Assembly: GCF_040219335.1 (NCBI RefSeq)
Contig: NZ_JAVJSQ010000034.1
Span: 37,894 to 101,893, forward strand
From: Gimesia sp.
Lineage (GTDB): Bacteria > Planctomycetota > Planctomycetia > Planctomycetales > Planctomycetaceae
Direction: 5' to 3'
DNA: 64,000 nt
How positions within the stretch are numbered: position 1 is the first letter of the stretch; each line of letters starts with the position of its first letter. Below the pieces are notes generated by a model. That model ran no database searches. It worked only from the letters and a program-made list of their open reading frames with translations, and had not been told where the DNA came from. Positions 29,712-39,905 of this stretch are shown in pieces. The translations under genes and the position numbers were made by a program.

Positions 29712-31217
29712 ATGCCTGCCACCTTAACGCCACTGCTTCGACTGCAAGGCATCACCAAGCGCTTCGGGAATGTCACCGCTCTGGATCAGGTCAACCTGGA
29801 GATTCAGGCAGGCGAAATCCATACGCTGCTGGGCGAGAACGGCGCTGGTAAAAGTACGCTGATCAAAATTCTGGGAGGCATCCACCAACCCGATGCTGGC
29901 ACACTCTGGTCGGAAGACGAACCGATTACATTACCCAACGTCTCAGCCGCCGATCGTTATCAGATTCGAATGATTCACCAGGAACTTTCACTCGCCCCCA
30001 ATCTCACCGTGGCAGAAAACATCTTTCTCGGCCGCGAACCCAGCGCCCTGGGCTGGCTGCGAAAACGGGAAATGAACCGCCAGGCACAAGCGTTGATTCA
30101 GCAGCTCGGACTCACTGAACTCCGCGACGTGACCGCAACCGTCTCGACACTCAGCACCGCTCACCAGCAATTGGTGGAGATCGCGCGGGCACTGTCTCAG
30201 GAAGCACGCGTACTGGTACTCGACGAACCGACGTCGTCCCTCTCCGAACTGGAAGTGGAGGCACTGTTCCAGACACTCCGTCGCCTGCGCGAACAGGGGG
30301 TTGGCATCGTCTATATTTCACATCGCATGGAAGAGATCATGCGACTTTCTGATCGCATCACCGTCCTGCGTGATGGGAAGACGGTCGGCACCGCTCCCGC
30401 CAGTGAGGTCAATCCCCAGACGCTGATCCGCTGGATGGTCGGTCGAGATATCAAGGACCACTTTCCGCGGCCCTCTCATCGTCCTGGCGCGGTCGCATTG
30501 AGCGTGAGTGATTTGAGTAACGCGAACGTGGCAGACGTTTCATTCGAAGTCCGTTACGGTGAAGTTCTGGGGCTGGCAGGACTGGTGGGCGCCGGACGCA
30601 CCGAACTCGCCCGGGCCCTGTTCGGCATCGACCGGATCGATTCAGGAACAATTCAGATCGACGGTAAACCCGTCCGGATCCGCAGTCCTCGCGATGCTCT
30701 ACGACAGGGTCTGGTGCTGGTCCCCGAAGACCGCAAGCAACAGGGATTGATCGTCGAGCAGAGTGTGGCTTTCAATATCACGCTCCCCTGGCTGAAAGAA
30801 TGGATTCGCGGCTGCGCCTTTCATTACAAAACGCGCGATAAAATGGTCGAACGGACCATTTCACGGTTCGGCGTCAAGCTCTCCGATGCCGAACAACCGG
30901 TCCGCGATCTTTCGGGAGGCAATCAGCAGAAAGTACTCGTGGGGCGCTGGATGGAACATCCGCCAAAAATTCTGATCCTCGACGAACCGACGCGCGGCAT
31001 CGATGTCGGTGCGCGGGAAGACCTGTATCGAATTATCGGAGAACTGGTCAGCCAGGGGATGGCATTGATCCTGATCTCTTCGGACCTGGATGAAGTCATG
31101 AATATCTCACACCAGATCGGGACGTTCCGCACAGGCCGCCTGACAGGCGTCTCGCCGGCAGAGTCGGTCACCGTGGAAGAAGTGATGCAACAATTAACGG
31201 GAGGTAGCAGCGCGTGA
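29712..31217 (+). CDS. Sugar ABC transporter ATP-binding protein (RbsA-like)
   Basis: Double-cassette ATPase of the CUT2 sugar importer family. 501 residues from ATG 29712. The first cassette is complete: Walker A LLGENGAGKSTLIK, Q-loop region MIHQELSLAPNLTVAENIFLG, the divergent signature STLSTAHQQLVEIARAL, and Walker B LVLDEPTSSL. The second has a degenerate P-loop (GLVGAGRTELARALFG) but a standard signature and Walker B (DLSGGNQQKVLVGRW, ILILDEPTRGIDVG), as is usual in RbsA. Its last bases overlap the GTG start of the permease gene. Confidence 0.96.
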   Translation: MPATLTPLLRLQGITKRFGNVTALDQVNLEIQAGEIHTLLGENGAGKSTLIKILGGIHQPDAGTLWSEDEPITLPNVSAADRYQIRMIHQELSLAPNLTVAENIFLGREPSALGWLRKREMNRQAQALIQQLGLTELRDVTATVSTLSTAHQQLVEIARALSQEARVLVLDEPTSSLSELEVEALFQTLRRLREQGVGIVYISHRMEEIMRLSDRITVLRDGKTVGTAPASEVNPQTLIRWMVGRDIKDHFPRPSHRPGAVALSVSDLSNANVADVSFEVRYGEVLGLAGLVGAGRTELARALFGIDRIDSGTIQIDGKPVRIRSPRDALRQGLVLVPEDRKQQGLIVEQSVAFNITLPWLKEWIRGCAFHYKTRDKMVERTISRFGVKLSDAEQPVRDLSGGNQQKVLVGRWMEHPPKILILDEPTRGIDVGAREDLYRIIGELVSQGMALILISSDLDEVMNISHQIGTFRTGRLTGVSPAESVTVEEVMQQLTGGSSA

Positions 31218-32164
31218 AAGTCGTGAAACAAATGGTTCCCCTGCTGGCAGCCATCATTATCCTCCTGCTGCTGTTCCGCATCTGGGTCCCCAGCTTCCTG
31301 ACACCGGAAAACATGTTGAACCTGACTCAACAGATATCCGTCAACACGATCCTCGCCTTAGGCATGACGCTGGTTATCCTCGTTGGTGGGATCGATCTGT
31401 CAGTCGGCGCGATGGTGGCGCTTGTCGGTACGACCACCGTCTACTGTCTCACCGCACTCTCGGGTGACACTCAAGATCCATTCATGTTACTGACAGCGAT
31501 CCTCGCAGGACTGGGAGTCGCTTCTCTGTTTGGCATTTTTCACGGGATCGCGGCTGCGAAAACCGCCATGCCGCCATTTATCATCACACTGGCCTCCATG
31601 CTCATCGCTCGCGGGTGCGCGCTGCGTTTCAACAGCGGATTACCGATGCCTATCAAAGACGAACAGACCTGGTTCCTCGCGATTGGCAACGGGCGACTGT
31701 TTGATGTCGTGCCGTATCCCGTGGTGATTATGCTCTCACTGTTTTTATTGATGGCCCTGCTGCTGCATCGGACCCGTTTCGGCCAGCATGTCTACGCTCT
31801 GGGCGGAAATCGCGAAGCGGCCCTCTACACAGGAATACCAATTGTACGGGTAGAAATCACTGTATATTTACTCTGTTCCCTGATGGCGGGTGTGGCGGGC
31901 ATGATTCATACTTCTCAACTTTATTCGGCGGAACCCGGTTCAGGGGAAATGTTTGAGTTAACAGCAATTGCCGCAGTTGTGGTCGGAGGCACAAGTTTTA
32001 CTGGCGGACGGGGTACCATGTTTGGTACAATGTTAGGGGCCGTTATTATCGGGATACTCGATAAAGGCCTGAATCAGGCAGGAGTCCATTACTCTCTGCA
32101 ATATATCGTGAAGGGCGCAGTGATATTGGTTGCCGTCTACCTGGATGTCAGACGAAACCGATAA
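31214..32164 (+). CDS. Sugar ABC transporter permease (RbsC-like)
   Basis: Inner-membrane permease of the CUT2 family, 316 residues, start GTG 31214 overlapping the stop of the ATPase gene by 4 bases. Eight to ten hydrophobic helices, with the family motifs ILALGMTLVILVGGIDLSVGA near the N-terminus and FELTAIAAVVVGGTSFTGGRGTMFGTMLGAVIIG near the C-terminus. It completes the RbsBAC importer with the two preceding genes. No terminator is evident in the 171 bases before the next gene. Confidence 0.95.
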   Translation: MKVVKQMVPLLAAIIILLLLFRIWVPSFLTPENMLNLTQQISVNTILALGMTLVILVGGIDLSVGAMVALVGTTTVYCLTALSGDTQDPFMLLTAILAGLGVASLFGIFHGIAAAKTAMPPFIITLASMLIARGCALRFNSGLPMPIKDEQTWFLAIGNGRLFDVVPYPVVIMLSLFLLMALLLHRTRFGQHVYALGGNREAALYTGIPIVRVEITVYLLCSLMAGVAGMIHTSQLYSAEPGSGEMFELTAIAAVVVGGTSFTGGRGTMFGTMLGAVIIGILDKGLNQAGVHYSLQYIVKGAVILVAVYLDVRRNR

Positions 32165-32335
32165 TCAGACAGCACTGTGCCGATTGCAGCGGTTGCGCAA
32201 GAGGATAAGCCTGCAAAAAGTTTGTCATTTTTCTGACGGACACGAAGTCGTGAGCTAGACTTCCTGTGTACGTATGGGCTGTTTATGTCCACGTGCCGGT
32301 TGATCTTGTTAAGCCCCTCGTAAAGAGACCGACTC

Positions 32336-34675
32336 ATGACTTCTGAAAAACCTCGCTATATCCGTCGTTATATCATCACCGTCATTGTCCTGGTTCTGGC
32401 TGCGCCCTTCCTGATTTATGGTGCGCATCAGAGCGTCGAAAGCATGAGTATCGCCCCCGAAAAGTGGGCGCCGCCTTACATGCAGTCACGCCAGAACTAT
32501 GACCGGTTCATGAAAGACTTCGAAAGCAATGATCTGATTCTGATCAGCTGGCCCGGCTGTACCGTCGATGATCCCCGGCTGACCGAATTCGAAAAACGAA
32601 TCGAAGGCCCCGGCAAGACCGACTTCGGTGAAACCCACGAGGAGATCTTCGCTCGAATTGTCACCGGTGCGGGAACCGTCGACTCATTAACGGCTCCCCC
32701 GCTCAAGTTGCCCCGCGATGAAGCGCTGGAGAGACTGCAGGGGGTTCTGGTCGGTAAAAACCTGAAAGACAGTTGTGCGGTGATTATTCTCACCTACCGC
32801 GGCAACGAATTACGAACACAAGCCATCGATCATGTATTGAAAGTCGCGCAAGATGTCTGTGGACTGCCGCGCGAAGAATTTTATCTCACCGGTCCTCCCG
32901 TGGACGGCGTCGCCATCGACCGCGCCAGTATTCACAGTGTGAATGTCTTCGGCGCATTGTCTGCCATCCTCGCGACCCTGTTGTGCTGGTTCTGTATCCG
33001 CTCCTGGATGCTCACCGGAACCATCCTGCTGGCAGGTCTGTTCGGGCAGGGGCTGGTGCTCTCCATGGTCTACTACTCGGGCGCATCACTGGATGCCGTC
33101 CTGATTGTGACACCTTCACTGGTATTTGTGCTCACAATTTCCGCCGGCGTGCACCTGGTCAACTATTACTACGACGAACTCTGTACGACACAGGCGAAAA
33201 CGAAAACAGAAGCAGAAGAAGCCGTCCGCCGCAGTTTTGCACAAGGCTGGTTGCCCTGTCTGCTGGCTGCCATCACCACTGCCATCGGTCTGGGATCTTT
33301 GATGGTCAGCCAGATCTCGCCCATTGCCCTGTTTGGCATGATCGCCTCCATCGGTCTGTTGGTCACACTGGGGGTATTGTTACTGATTCTCCCCGGAGCC
33401 ATGCAGCTCTGGCCACCGCAGCGGATTCTGAAAGCCAACCAGGCAGAACACCCCGCTCATATGCCACGAACAATAACCCGCCTGTCCCGCTTCCTGAACG
33501 GTTTCACTCACTGGCTGCAGCGGTATTCGCTGCCCGTCTTCCTGACATCATTGATGCTGATGACCGTCTCCGCTTATGGTCTGGTATATACCCGCTCTTC
33601 CGTCGATATTCCGTCCCTGTTCCCACCCGGTAGTCAGGTTCTGAAAGATTATCGCTTCAATGAAGATCGCATGGGACCGCTGATTCCCGTAGAAGTCGTT
33701 ATCCAGTTTGATAAAGACTGCAAGAAAACCTTCCTGCAGCGTCTGCGAATTATTGACGACATTGAGAAGACGATTAAAAACATCGACGGTTATACCGGCA
33801 CCATGTCGGCAGCGACCTTCGGCCCCAATCCGGTCGAACACAATGGCTTTGAATCGATTTTCCGCAAGGTCGTCACCAATAAGAAACTCAAAGAAAACCG
33901 TGAAGCCATTCTGGATTCCGTATACCTCTCCGATGAGGATGGTGAGGAATCGTGGCGGATCAGTGCCCGCGTACCTGCTCTCGCCCAGGTCGATTACGGG
34001 GCCGCACTCAATAAACTGAAATCGACACTCCAGCCGGAACTGGAAAAATATCGCGAACAGGATGTCCACCTCACCGCGTACTACACGGGGATTATGCCGC
34101 TGATTCATACAGTTCAACAGCTGATTATGCAGGACCTGACCTGGAGCTTCATGACCGCCTTTGGTCTGGTCGCGCTGGTGATTGTCATCGTCCAGAGAAA
34201 CCTGTGGACGGGTCTGCTCAGCATGTTGCCGAACGTCTTCCCCATCGTGGTCGTCTTCGGCATCATGGGCTGGATGGATATCCCGCTCGACATCGGTTCG
34301 ATTATGACCGCCAGTGTCGCACTGGGGATTGCTATCGATGACACGCTGCACTTCCTCTCCTGGTTCCGCCGGGAGAAACAGCTGGATCGCAGCTGTGAAG
34401 AAGCGGTCCACGCCGCACTGAAACACTGTGGACGAGCCATGATTCACACCACTATGATCTGTGGTCTGGGTCTGCTGGTCTTCGGCTTCAGCAGCTTCAT
34501 TCCAACGCAACGCTTCGCCTGGATGATGCTGACCCTACTGACCACAGCGTTGATCGGCGACCTGTTATTCCTGCCGGCCATGCTGATGCAGCCCTTTGCC
34601 CGGCATCTGCAGTTTACGAAAGCAGGACTGCCCGAGACGATTGGACTTACTCACTCCAAGCTCTCTACAGAATAA
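32336..34675 (+). CDS. MMPL/RND-family membrane transporter
   Basis: 779-residue integral membrane protein from ATG 32336 with the RND superfamily duplication: a first helix (residues about 11-31), a large extracytoplasmic domain, five or six helices (VNVFGALSAILATLLCWF to GVLLLILPGAMQLW), then again one helix near residue 405, a second large domain, and the last helix group (TWSFMTAFGLVALVIVIV onward). The second helix block contains GIAIDDTLHFLSWFRRE, the family motif with paired acidic residues used for proton coupling. Likely exports a lipid, hopanoid or hydrophobic compound; substrate unknown. No membrane-fusion protein or TolC gene adjoins it, as usual for MMPL types. Converges on the SecA gene. 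Confidence 0.88.
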   Translation: MTSEKPRYIRRYIITVIVLVLAAPFLIYGAHQSVESMSIAPEKWAPPYMQSRQNYDRFMKDFESNDLILISWPGCTVDDPRLTEFEKRIEGPGKTDFGETHEEIFARIVTGAGTVDSLTAPPLKLPRDEALERLQGVLVGKNLKDSCAVIILTYRGNELRTQAIDHVLKVAQDVCGLPREEFYLTGPPVDGVAIDRASIHSVNVFGALSAILATLLCWFCIRSWMLTGTILLAGLFGQGLVLSMVYYSGASLDAVLIVTPSLVFVLTISAGVHLVNYYYDELCTTQAKTKTEAEEAVRRSFAQGWLPCLLAAITTAIGLGSLMVSQISPIALFGMIASIGLLVTLGVLLLILPGAMQLWPPQRILKANQAEHPAHMPRTITRLSRFLNGFTHWLQRYSLPVFLTSLMLMTVSAYGLVYTRSSVDIPSLFPPGSQVLKDYRFNEDRMGPLIPVEVVIQFDKDCKKTFLQRLRIIDDIEKTIKNIDGYTGTMSAATFGPNPVEHNGFESIFRKVVTNKKLKENREAILDSVYLSDEDGEESWRISARVPALAQVDYGAALNKLKSTLQPELEKYREQDVHLTAYYTGIMPLIHTVQQLIMQDLTWSFMTAFGLVALVIVIVQRNLWTGLLSMLPNVFPIVVVFGIMGWMDIPLDIGSIMTASVALGIAIDDTLHFLSWFRREKQLDRSCEEAVHAALKHCGRAMIHTTMICGLGLLVFGFSSFIPTQRFAWMMLTLLTTALIGDLLFLPAMLMQPFARHLQFTKAGLPETIGLTHSKLSTE

Positions 34676-34691
34676 GCTCAGCTGACACGGG

Positions 34692-36647
34692 TCAGTGTGC
34701 GTTCAAGTTCGCATGCTGACCCATCTGCTGCAGCATCTGACGTCGTGCACTGATCCGGTTCACCAGTTCGACACGCTGGCGTTCGTGGCGTTTCTCGACC
34801 CGCTGTTGTGCCTGATAGAAATATCGGACTGCTGACTGCAGATTCCGTCCGGAACGCTGATAGTCGGCCCGCAGGGCTGCTGCGTGCTCGGCTCCCAGTC
34901 CGCTGGTCAGGATCTCATCTTCGAGTGAAAGGAAGACCCGAGCACTGCCGGGATCGCCCTGACGTGCTGCACGACCGGTCAACTGGCGATCGATGCGCGA
35001 TGATTCGTGCAACTCCGCACAGATCACATGCAGCCCCCCCTGTGCAACGACATCGTCGCTGAGCAGAATATCGGTTCCCCGGCCCGCCATATTCGTAGCG
35101 ACCGTAATCTTACCCGACTGTCCTGCCCGTTCGATGATGGTCGCTTCGTTCTCGTGATTTAATGCATGCAGAACTTCATGCTCCAGACCGGCTGCTGCCA
35201 GGCGTTCGGAGAGCTGTTTTGAAAGATTGACTGACCGCGTACCAATCAACACCGGTCGTCCCAGTGCGTGCAGCGCTGCGGTCTCTTCCACAATCGCGGT
35301 CCATTTTTCCTCTGCCGTCAGAAAGACTCTCTCCGGGAGTTGTTCGCGGCGGCCGGGGCGATTGGTGGGAATCGTGATCACGGGAGTGCCAAACACTTTT
35401 TTGAATTCACTCCGTGCGGAAGCAGCCGTCCCCGTCATGCCTGCCATGCGGGTATAGCGGGCAAACAGTTCCTGGACCGTGGTCTGGGCACCGACTCTGG
35501 TAGGTGAGGTAATCTCAACCCCTTCCCTGGCTTCAATCGCCTGGTGAATGCCGTTCTGCCACATCCGACCTTCCGAAATTCGCCCCGTGAATTCATCGAC
35601 GATCGCGACTTTTCCTTCACGCACGACATAGTCTCTGCCGTTCTGGAAGTAGCTCTGAACTTTGAGGGCCCGTTCGGATGAAAGATAAGCCGTTCCCGGA
35701 TCGAGCGATTGAGGTGCTTCCGGCTGGAGCAGCAGTTCTCGTATCACCCGCCGCCCCGCTTCAGTGAGTTCCATACCTTTTTGTGGACCATGGTCGAGAT
35801 AATGTTCGCTTTCAGCAAGCCGGGCAACCGCGGTTGCACTCCACTGGCAGACCTCTGACAGCGAGGCCTCCAGCGCATCAGCCTGTCCGATGATCAGCGG
35901 CGTTCGGGCTTCATCAATCAGGATGCTGTCCGCTTCGTCTATCAGCACCATGTAGGGAGACCGAGGATTGAGCAGCCCCTGATCTTCGCCTGTCTGTTCC
36001 TGTCCAAACAGTTGCTGACGACGCAGATTCGTAGATGTTTTGAGTTCTGGTGAATTGAGCAGATCCCGCAGGTAATCAAAGCCGAACTCCCGCGCGGTGC
36101 CGTAGGTGATATCGCATTCATATGCAGCGCGACGTTCGCTCATGGAGGAAGCTGCCGTGACCGTCCCGACGGTCATCCCCAGCGAATGATAAACGGGGCT
36201 CAGCCAGCGGGCATCGCGTTCAGACAGATAGTCATTCGCCGTCGCGATGTGCATTCCCAGTTCGGGCAGGGCGTTCAGGCAGAGCGTCAACGCCGCGGTC
36301 AGCGTCTTGCCCTCACCGGTCTGCATTTCCGCAATCGCCCCCTCATGCATGGCGATCGCGCCGAGGTACTGCACCGGGTAGGGAGTCATCCCCAGGTGCC
36401 GCTGCATCTGTTCGCTGATGATCGCAAACGCTTCTGGCAGCAGGTCTGTCAGTGACTCACCACTCTGCACACGATAACGCAGTGCGTTCCACTCATCGAA
36501 CAGTTCCGTTTCGGAACGGCTCGCGTATTCAGCCTGGAGCGACTGAATCTGCTCCACCAGGGCCCACCAGCGCGCGGGTACTTCGGTCCCCCCGCTGGGG
36601 AGCATGCCGCGAAACCGATCTGTGAGCGAGCTGATGATATTCACCAC
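34692..36647 (-). CDS. Short SecA-type preprotein translocase ATPase
   Basis: SecA-family motor of 651 residues, starting with GTG 36647. Canonical SecA is about 850-900 residues, so this is a reduced form. The DEAD motor is intact: Walker A AEMQTGEGKTLTAALTL near residue 108, Walker B VLIDEADSILIDEARTPLIIG near residue 238, and in the second RecA domain TNMAGRGTDILLSDDV and QLTGRAARQGDPGSARVFLSLED. The preprotein cross-linking domain seems shortened, and after the second motor domain only about 80 residues remain, so much of the helical wing domain and the zinc-binding tail are missing. It is probably an accessory SecA rather than the essential one; its clients are unknown. Confidence 0.88.
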   Translation of the reverse strand: MVNIISSLTDRFRGMLPSGGTEVPARWWALVEQIQSLQAEYASRSETELFDEWNALRYRVQSGESLTDLLPEAFAIISEQMQRHLGMTPYPVQYLGAIAMHEGAIAEMQTGEGKTLTAALTLCLNALPELGMHIATANDYLSERDARWLSPVYHSLGMTVGTVTAASSMSERRAAYECDITYGTAREFGFDYLRDLLNSPELKTSTNLRRQQLFGQEQTGEDQGLLNPRSPYMVLIDEADSILIDEARTPLIIGQADALEASLSEVCQWSATAVARLAESEHYLDHGPQKGMELTEAGRRVIRELLLQPEAPQSLDPGTAYLSSERALKVQSYFQNGRDYVVREGKVAIVDEFTGRISEGRMWQNGIHQAIEAREGVEITSPTRVGAQTTVQELFARYTRMAGMTGTAASARSEFKKVFGTPVITIPTNRPGRREQLPERVFLTAEEKWTAIVEETAALHALGRPVLIGTRSVNLSKQLSERLAAAGLEHEVLHALNHENEATIIERAGQSGKITVATNMAGRGTDILLSDDVVAQGGLHVICAELHESSRIDRQLTGRAARQGDPGSARVFLSLEDEILTSGLGAEHAAALRADYQRSGRNLQSAVRYFYQAQQRVEKRHERQRVELVNRISARRQMLQQMGQHANLNAH

Positions 36648-36987
36648 GTTGAATCCCGAATCCCTGTCCAGAGTAATAAACGATGGAACCGCTACATTCT
36701 AACCGACCAGCAGGGCCGATTCGATCCTTTTTACCGGCCTCGTCTCTTCGTACGAGTAAGCGAGGTCGATTGTTGACTTTGGGCAACGTTTCCTGGAAAC
36801 GTCTGTCGCTTTCAATCAACATCACAGGCCTCAAATGCCTGTTTTCAGCTGATTTAGGACACGAAGAAGAAGAAACGCGAATCGCATGCCAGCGGCGGGC
36901 AGGAGGGAGTGGAAAAGCAACACGGCTCAAACGCCGGTCCGCGGTGCGCGCAGGGGGAGCCGGAAGGGATCAATCAGAGAGCATCGC
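36648..36987 (-). other. Intergenic region between methyltransferase and SecA-like gene
   Basis: 340 bases. Plus-strand open frames that run through here into the methyltransferase gene are antisense shadows. I see no gene, and no clear terminator for the methyltransferase or promoter for the SecA-like gene. Confidence 0.5.
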
Positions 36988-37935
36988 TCAGAGCAGTTTT
37001 TTCTGCCGGGGACTGGATTTGCCCTTCGCCTTGCTCCGCGGAGCAGGGGCGTCGGTCTCGCGCTCTGCGAGCCGTTTTCCATTCTTGGTGGAAGGCGCAC
37101 TGGTCAACGGATTCTCCTGACCATCCAGGGGCTGACCGACTTCGATTTCCGTCAGTCGCTGCTGTGCGCGGGCACCGTATTCCGCAGAGAGTTCAAAGCC
37201 GAGATACTGGCGATTCAGTTTTTTGGCAACCGCCAGCGTGGTGCCGCTCCCCGTAAAGGGATCGAGGACAACCTCTTCCGGATTAGAACAGGCCCGGATA
37301 ATTCGTCCCAACAGCTGTTCGGGCATCTGGCACCCGTGCCAGCCCTGGCGTTCTTTAAACGTACCGTTGATGCGGGGGAAGTACCATGTATCTTCATCCG
37401 CCTGAAAGCTCTCGGGAATGTCCTGGGGACGCAGGATCCAGGTATCGTCGGGGAGGCGTCCTTTGGGGTTTGCGCGTTTGTCGCCGTAGACCAGCTGTCG
37501 GGCAGAGGGAACGCGAATTGCCGGATCGTCGGCGTTGAACGTGAACTGTTTCGGATCTTTGACCATATGAAACAGGTGGGCGTGCGAGCGGCTGAACTTG
37601 TTCTTACAGTTCACGCCGAAGGTGTAATACCAGATGACCCAGCTGCGACAGGTCAGCCCCAGCGTCCGCTGCATCATGACTTTTAACTCTGCCGCATATT
37701 CATCGCCGATGGCCAGCCAGAAGGTTCCATCCGGCTTCAGCAGCCGCACCACTTCCTTGAGCCAGTTCTCACACCAGTCGAGATACTGTTCGCTCTCCAG
37801 GCGGTCTTCGTACTCATCGTATTCATAACCGATATTGAAAGGCGGATCGGCAAAGGCCAGGTCAACGCATGCGTCGGGCAGTGCCTGCATCCCGGTGATG
37901 CAATCCTGAATCTGTATCTGATTGAAACTGGTCAT
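36988..37935 (-). CDS. Solitary beta-class DNA methyltransferase
   Basis: Amino-methyltransferase for adenine N6 or cytosine N4. I start it at ATG 37935 ([13 protein letters not shown]), giving 315 residues; the longer frame runs antiparallel-frame through the redoxin gene and is not credible. The catalytic motif [10 protein letters not shown] near residue 30 precedes the SAM-binding motif [14 protein letters not shown] near residue 240, which defines the beta class (as in CcrM and HinfI enzymes), with a target-recognition region between. The last 50 residues are a basic tail ([15 protein letters not shown]). No restriction endonuclease gene is adjacent, so it is an orphan, possibly with an epigenetic role. 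Confidence 0.9.
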   Translation of the reverse strand: MTSFNQIQIQDCITGMQALPDACVDLAFADPPFNIGYEYDEYEDRLESEQYLDWCENWLKEVVRLLKPDGTFWLAIGDEYAAELKVMMQRTLGLTCRSWVIWYYTFGVNCKNKFSRSHAHLFHMVKDPKQFTFNADDPAIRVPSARQLVYGDKRANPKGRLPDDTWILRPQDIPESFQADEDTWYFPRINGTFKERQGWHGCQMPEQLLGRIIRACSNPEEVVLDPFTGSGTTLAVAKKLNRQYLGFELSAEYGARAQQRLTEIEVGQPLDGQENPLTSAPSTKNGKRLAERETDAPAPRSKAKGKSSPRQKKLL

Positions 37936-37966
37936 AAGCGTGGCTGTGTCGGCTGCGGGAAGAGTG

Positions 37967-38605
37967 TTATTTATTTCTGCGAATGCGTTTATAGCGCACA
38001 TTACAGCCGATAGCAATCGTTTCGGTCGTTTCCGGCTGCTTTCCCTGCAAAGCCGCTTCGATTGCCTGTTGAACGTAATTCTGTTTGACCTTGCTGGCGT
38101 CGGTCGAATCATCCATGGCGCCCATGTAGACGACTTTGCGGTCTTTGTTGAGCACAAAAAACTCGGGGGTGCGCGTGGCGCCGAAAGCCTGACCAATCTG
38201 CTGTGACTTGTCGAACAGGTAAGGGAACATGAAGCCCTCCTTCTGAGCCCGTTCTTTCATCTTCTCCGGGCTGTCAGCGGGAATCAGATTGACGTTCACG
38301 GCGATGACGCCCACCCTGGAATCTTTCCCCTGATACTTCTCTGCCAGCTGATTGAGGCGCGTTTCATAATCGACGGCGTAAGGGCAGCTGTTACAGGTAA
38401 ACGCGATGACGAGCACATCCTTATCCTTGAAGGAATCGCTGGCATACGATTTCCCATCAGTCGCCGGGAGCTTCTCCCAGGTCGGTGCCTGGTCGCCTAC
38501 ATCCAGAACCGGATTATACTTTCCCGCCTGAACGGGTACCGTCAGGCAGACCAGGCTGCAGACAGCCAGAGCGAGCAGTGTTCTGATTCGATATGAAGTC
38601 GGCAT
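37967..38605 (-). CDS. Secreted redoxin (AhpC/TSA thioredoxin-fold)
   Basis: 212 residues from ATG 38605. Signal peptide ([19 protein letters not shown], cut near residue 27), then a thioredoxin-fold domain with the redox pair in [31 protein letters not shown] and [21 protein letters not shown] with the cis-Pro. It resembles the thioredoxin family proteins common in planctomycete envelopes that reduce or peroxidise periplasmic targets. The partner is unknown. It lies 31 bases upstream of the DNA methyltransferase gene on the same strand and 44 bases downstream of the dehydrogenase gene, so these may share a transcript. Confidence 0.88.
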   Translation of the reverse strand: MPTSYRIRTLLALAVCSLVCLTVPVQAGKYNPVLDVGDQAPTWEKLPATDGKSYASDSFKDKDVLVIAFTCNSCPYAVDYETRLNQLAEKYQGKDSRVGVIAVNVNLIPADSPEKMKERAQKEGFMFPYLFDKSQQIGQAFGATRTPEFFVLNKDRKVVYMGAMDDSTDASKVKQNYVQQAIEAALQGKQPETTETIAIGCNVRYKRIRRNK

Positions 38606-38649
38606 GATAATCAGACCTTCTTTTAAACTGATGATTCGAGACAGCGCGT

Positions 38650-39720
38650 TTACCAGGGAACGTCATACTTGACGCGCCGGGCGAGTTCTTTTAACTGCTC
38701 TGCATGATCTTTGTGAACCGAAATCCCTTCCTGCAATGAACGTTGTGTCTGCTCCCATTCCAGTTCACCCGGCAGACGCACCGGATCCTCTGCCCGTACG
38801 GGCGTCAGTTGATGCAGGGCCTCTGTCGCAGACGCCAGTTCGGCATGGAAGCGATCTTCCTCCACGAACTGTTTCAGATCGATCACATAGAAGAAATGTT
38901 CGGAACCCTCAATCTCCGGTGCTTTGGTCTTGTTGATCGGCATCTTGCCTCCCGTCAGCGCGCCGGTCAGGACTGAACTGATCAAAGCCAGTCCGTAACC
39001 GCGGGGCCCCGAGGCGGGAAGCAGTGTTTTCACAGCGGCAGCGTCAGTGGTTTCGTTCCCTTCATTGTCCAGACCGTAACCGGCGGGGACGGGTAGGCCG
39101 TACATGGCCTGCGTTTCCAGTTTGCCCCAGGAGGTCTTGGCACACGCCATATCCAGAACAAAGGGAGCGCCTTGCGGATTGGGAACACCCCAGGCGATTG
39201 CATTATTGGCTGTGCCTGCCTGCGTACTTCCATGAGCGGCGACAGTCGCCCGACCCGTGTTCGTCGTGCAGTACGCAATCATGCCGGCCTTCACCGCCAT
39301 CATCACATAGACGGCGGCCGCTCCGAAGTGGTGGCTGTTATAGACCGTCACGGTTCCCGTGCCGACTTCACCCGCTTTTTTAATCGCCAGTTCCATGGCG
39401 CGAGTCGCAGCAACGTGTCCCATCGCTTTGCTGCCATCCATCACAGCAATCGCGGGGGTCTCTTTGACGGTCAGGATCTGTGCGCGGGGATCGATGTCGC
39501 CCATGTCCATCGCGTCCAGGTAACGTTCTGCAGTGCGGCTCCCATGCGAGTGGATGCCCCGCAGGTCCGCTTCGATCAGGCGGTCGGCGGCAATCTCCGC
39601 CTCCACCTGAAACATGCCCATCCGCACAAACAGCTTGACCAGTAATTCCTTAAGAGGTTCCAGCGGAAGCAGAACTTCCTGGGATCGATCCTGAGCCGGG
39701 GCAAAATGATCCGAAGGCAT
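38650..39720 (-). CDS. Ldh-family (malate/L-lactate) NAD(P)-dependent dehydrogenase
   Basis: Member of the LDH2/MDH2 oxidoreductase family (COG2055), 356 residues. ATG 39720 has GAGAG 8 bases upstream and is preferred to GTG 39756. Family motifs: ADLRGIHSHGSRTAERYL, VYNSHHFGAAAVYVMMA with the catalytic His pair, TTNTGRATVAAHGS, NPQGAPFVLDMACAKTSWGKL and GPRGYGLALISSVLTGALTGG. Relatives reduce 2-keto acids such as oxaloacetate, 2,3-diketogulonate, ureidoglycolate derivatives or delta-piperideine-2-carboxylate; the substrate here cannot be deduced. Cytoplasmic, no signal peptide. Confidence 0.9.
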   Translation of the reverse strand: MPSDHFAPAQDRSQEVLLPLEPLKELLVKLFVRMGMFQVEAEIAADRLIEADLRGIHSHGSRTAERYLDAMDMGDIDPRAQILTVKETPAIAVMDGSKAMGHVAATRAMELAIKKAGEVGTGTVTVYNSHHFGAAAVYVMMAVKAGMIAYCTTNTGRATVAAHGSTQAGTANNAIAWGVPNPQGAPFVLDMACAKTSWGKLETQAMYGLPVPAGYGLDNEGNETTDAAAVKTLLPASGPRGYGLALISSVLTGALTGGKMPINKTKAPEIEGSEHFFYVIDLKQFVEEDRFHAELASATEALHQLTPVRAEDPVRLPGELEWEQTQRSLQEGISVHKDHAEQLKELARRVKYDVPW

Positions 39721-39905
39721 AATTGTGACTCTCAATTCGGGGCGTGGGTTGGCCACATCTGATCACTGTTCCGAGCAGTCATCAGATGAAACATCTACCA
39801 GATTAACGCCAAACCGGACCGGTTACGACTCTCTCAGGCCTTCCCGCGAAAATCTTTTCCCGATTCTAACCAAACGGGCAAGTCGTTCAGTCTGAACAGC
39901 TTAAA

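Noticed and set aside
33548..34510. 320-residue open frame antisense to the MMPL transporter
   Set aside because: His/Gln/Asp-rich shadow product; the plus-strand transporter is unambiguous.
36886..37686. Plus-strand 266-residue frame antisense to the methyltransferase
   Set aside because: Covers the conserved motif I region of the methyltransferase on the other strand; shadow frame.
36988..37935. Restriction-modification system
   Set aside because: The methyltransferase has no endonuclease or specificity subunit within reach, so I call it solitary.
37936..38196. N-terminal extension of the DNA methyltransferase frame
   Set aside because: It overlaps the redoxin gene on the same strand in another frame and has an Arg/Ser-rich composition. 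ATG 37935 starts directly before the conserved domain.
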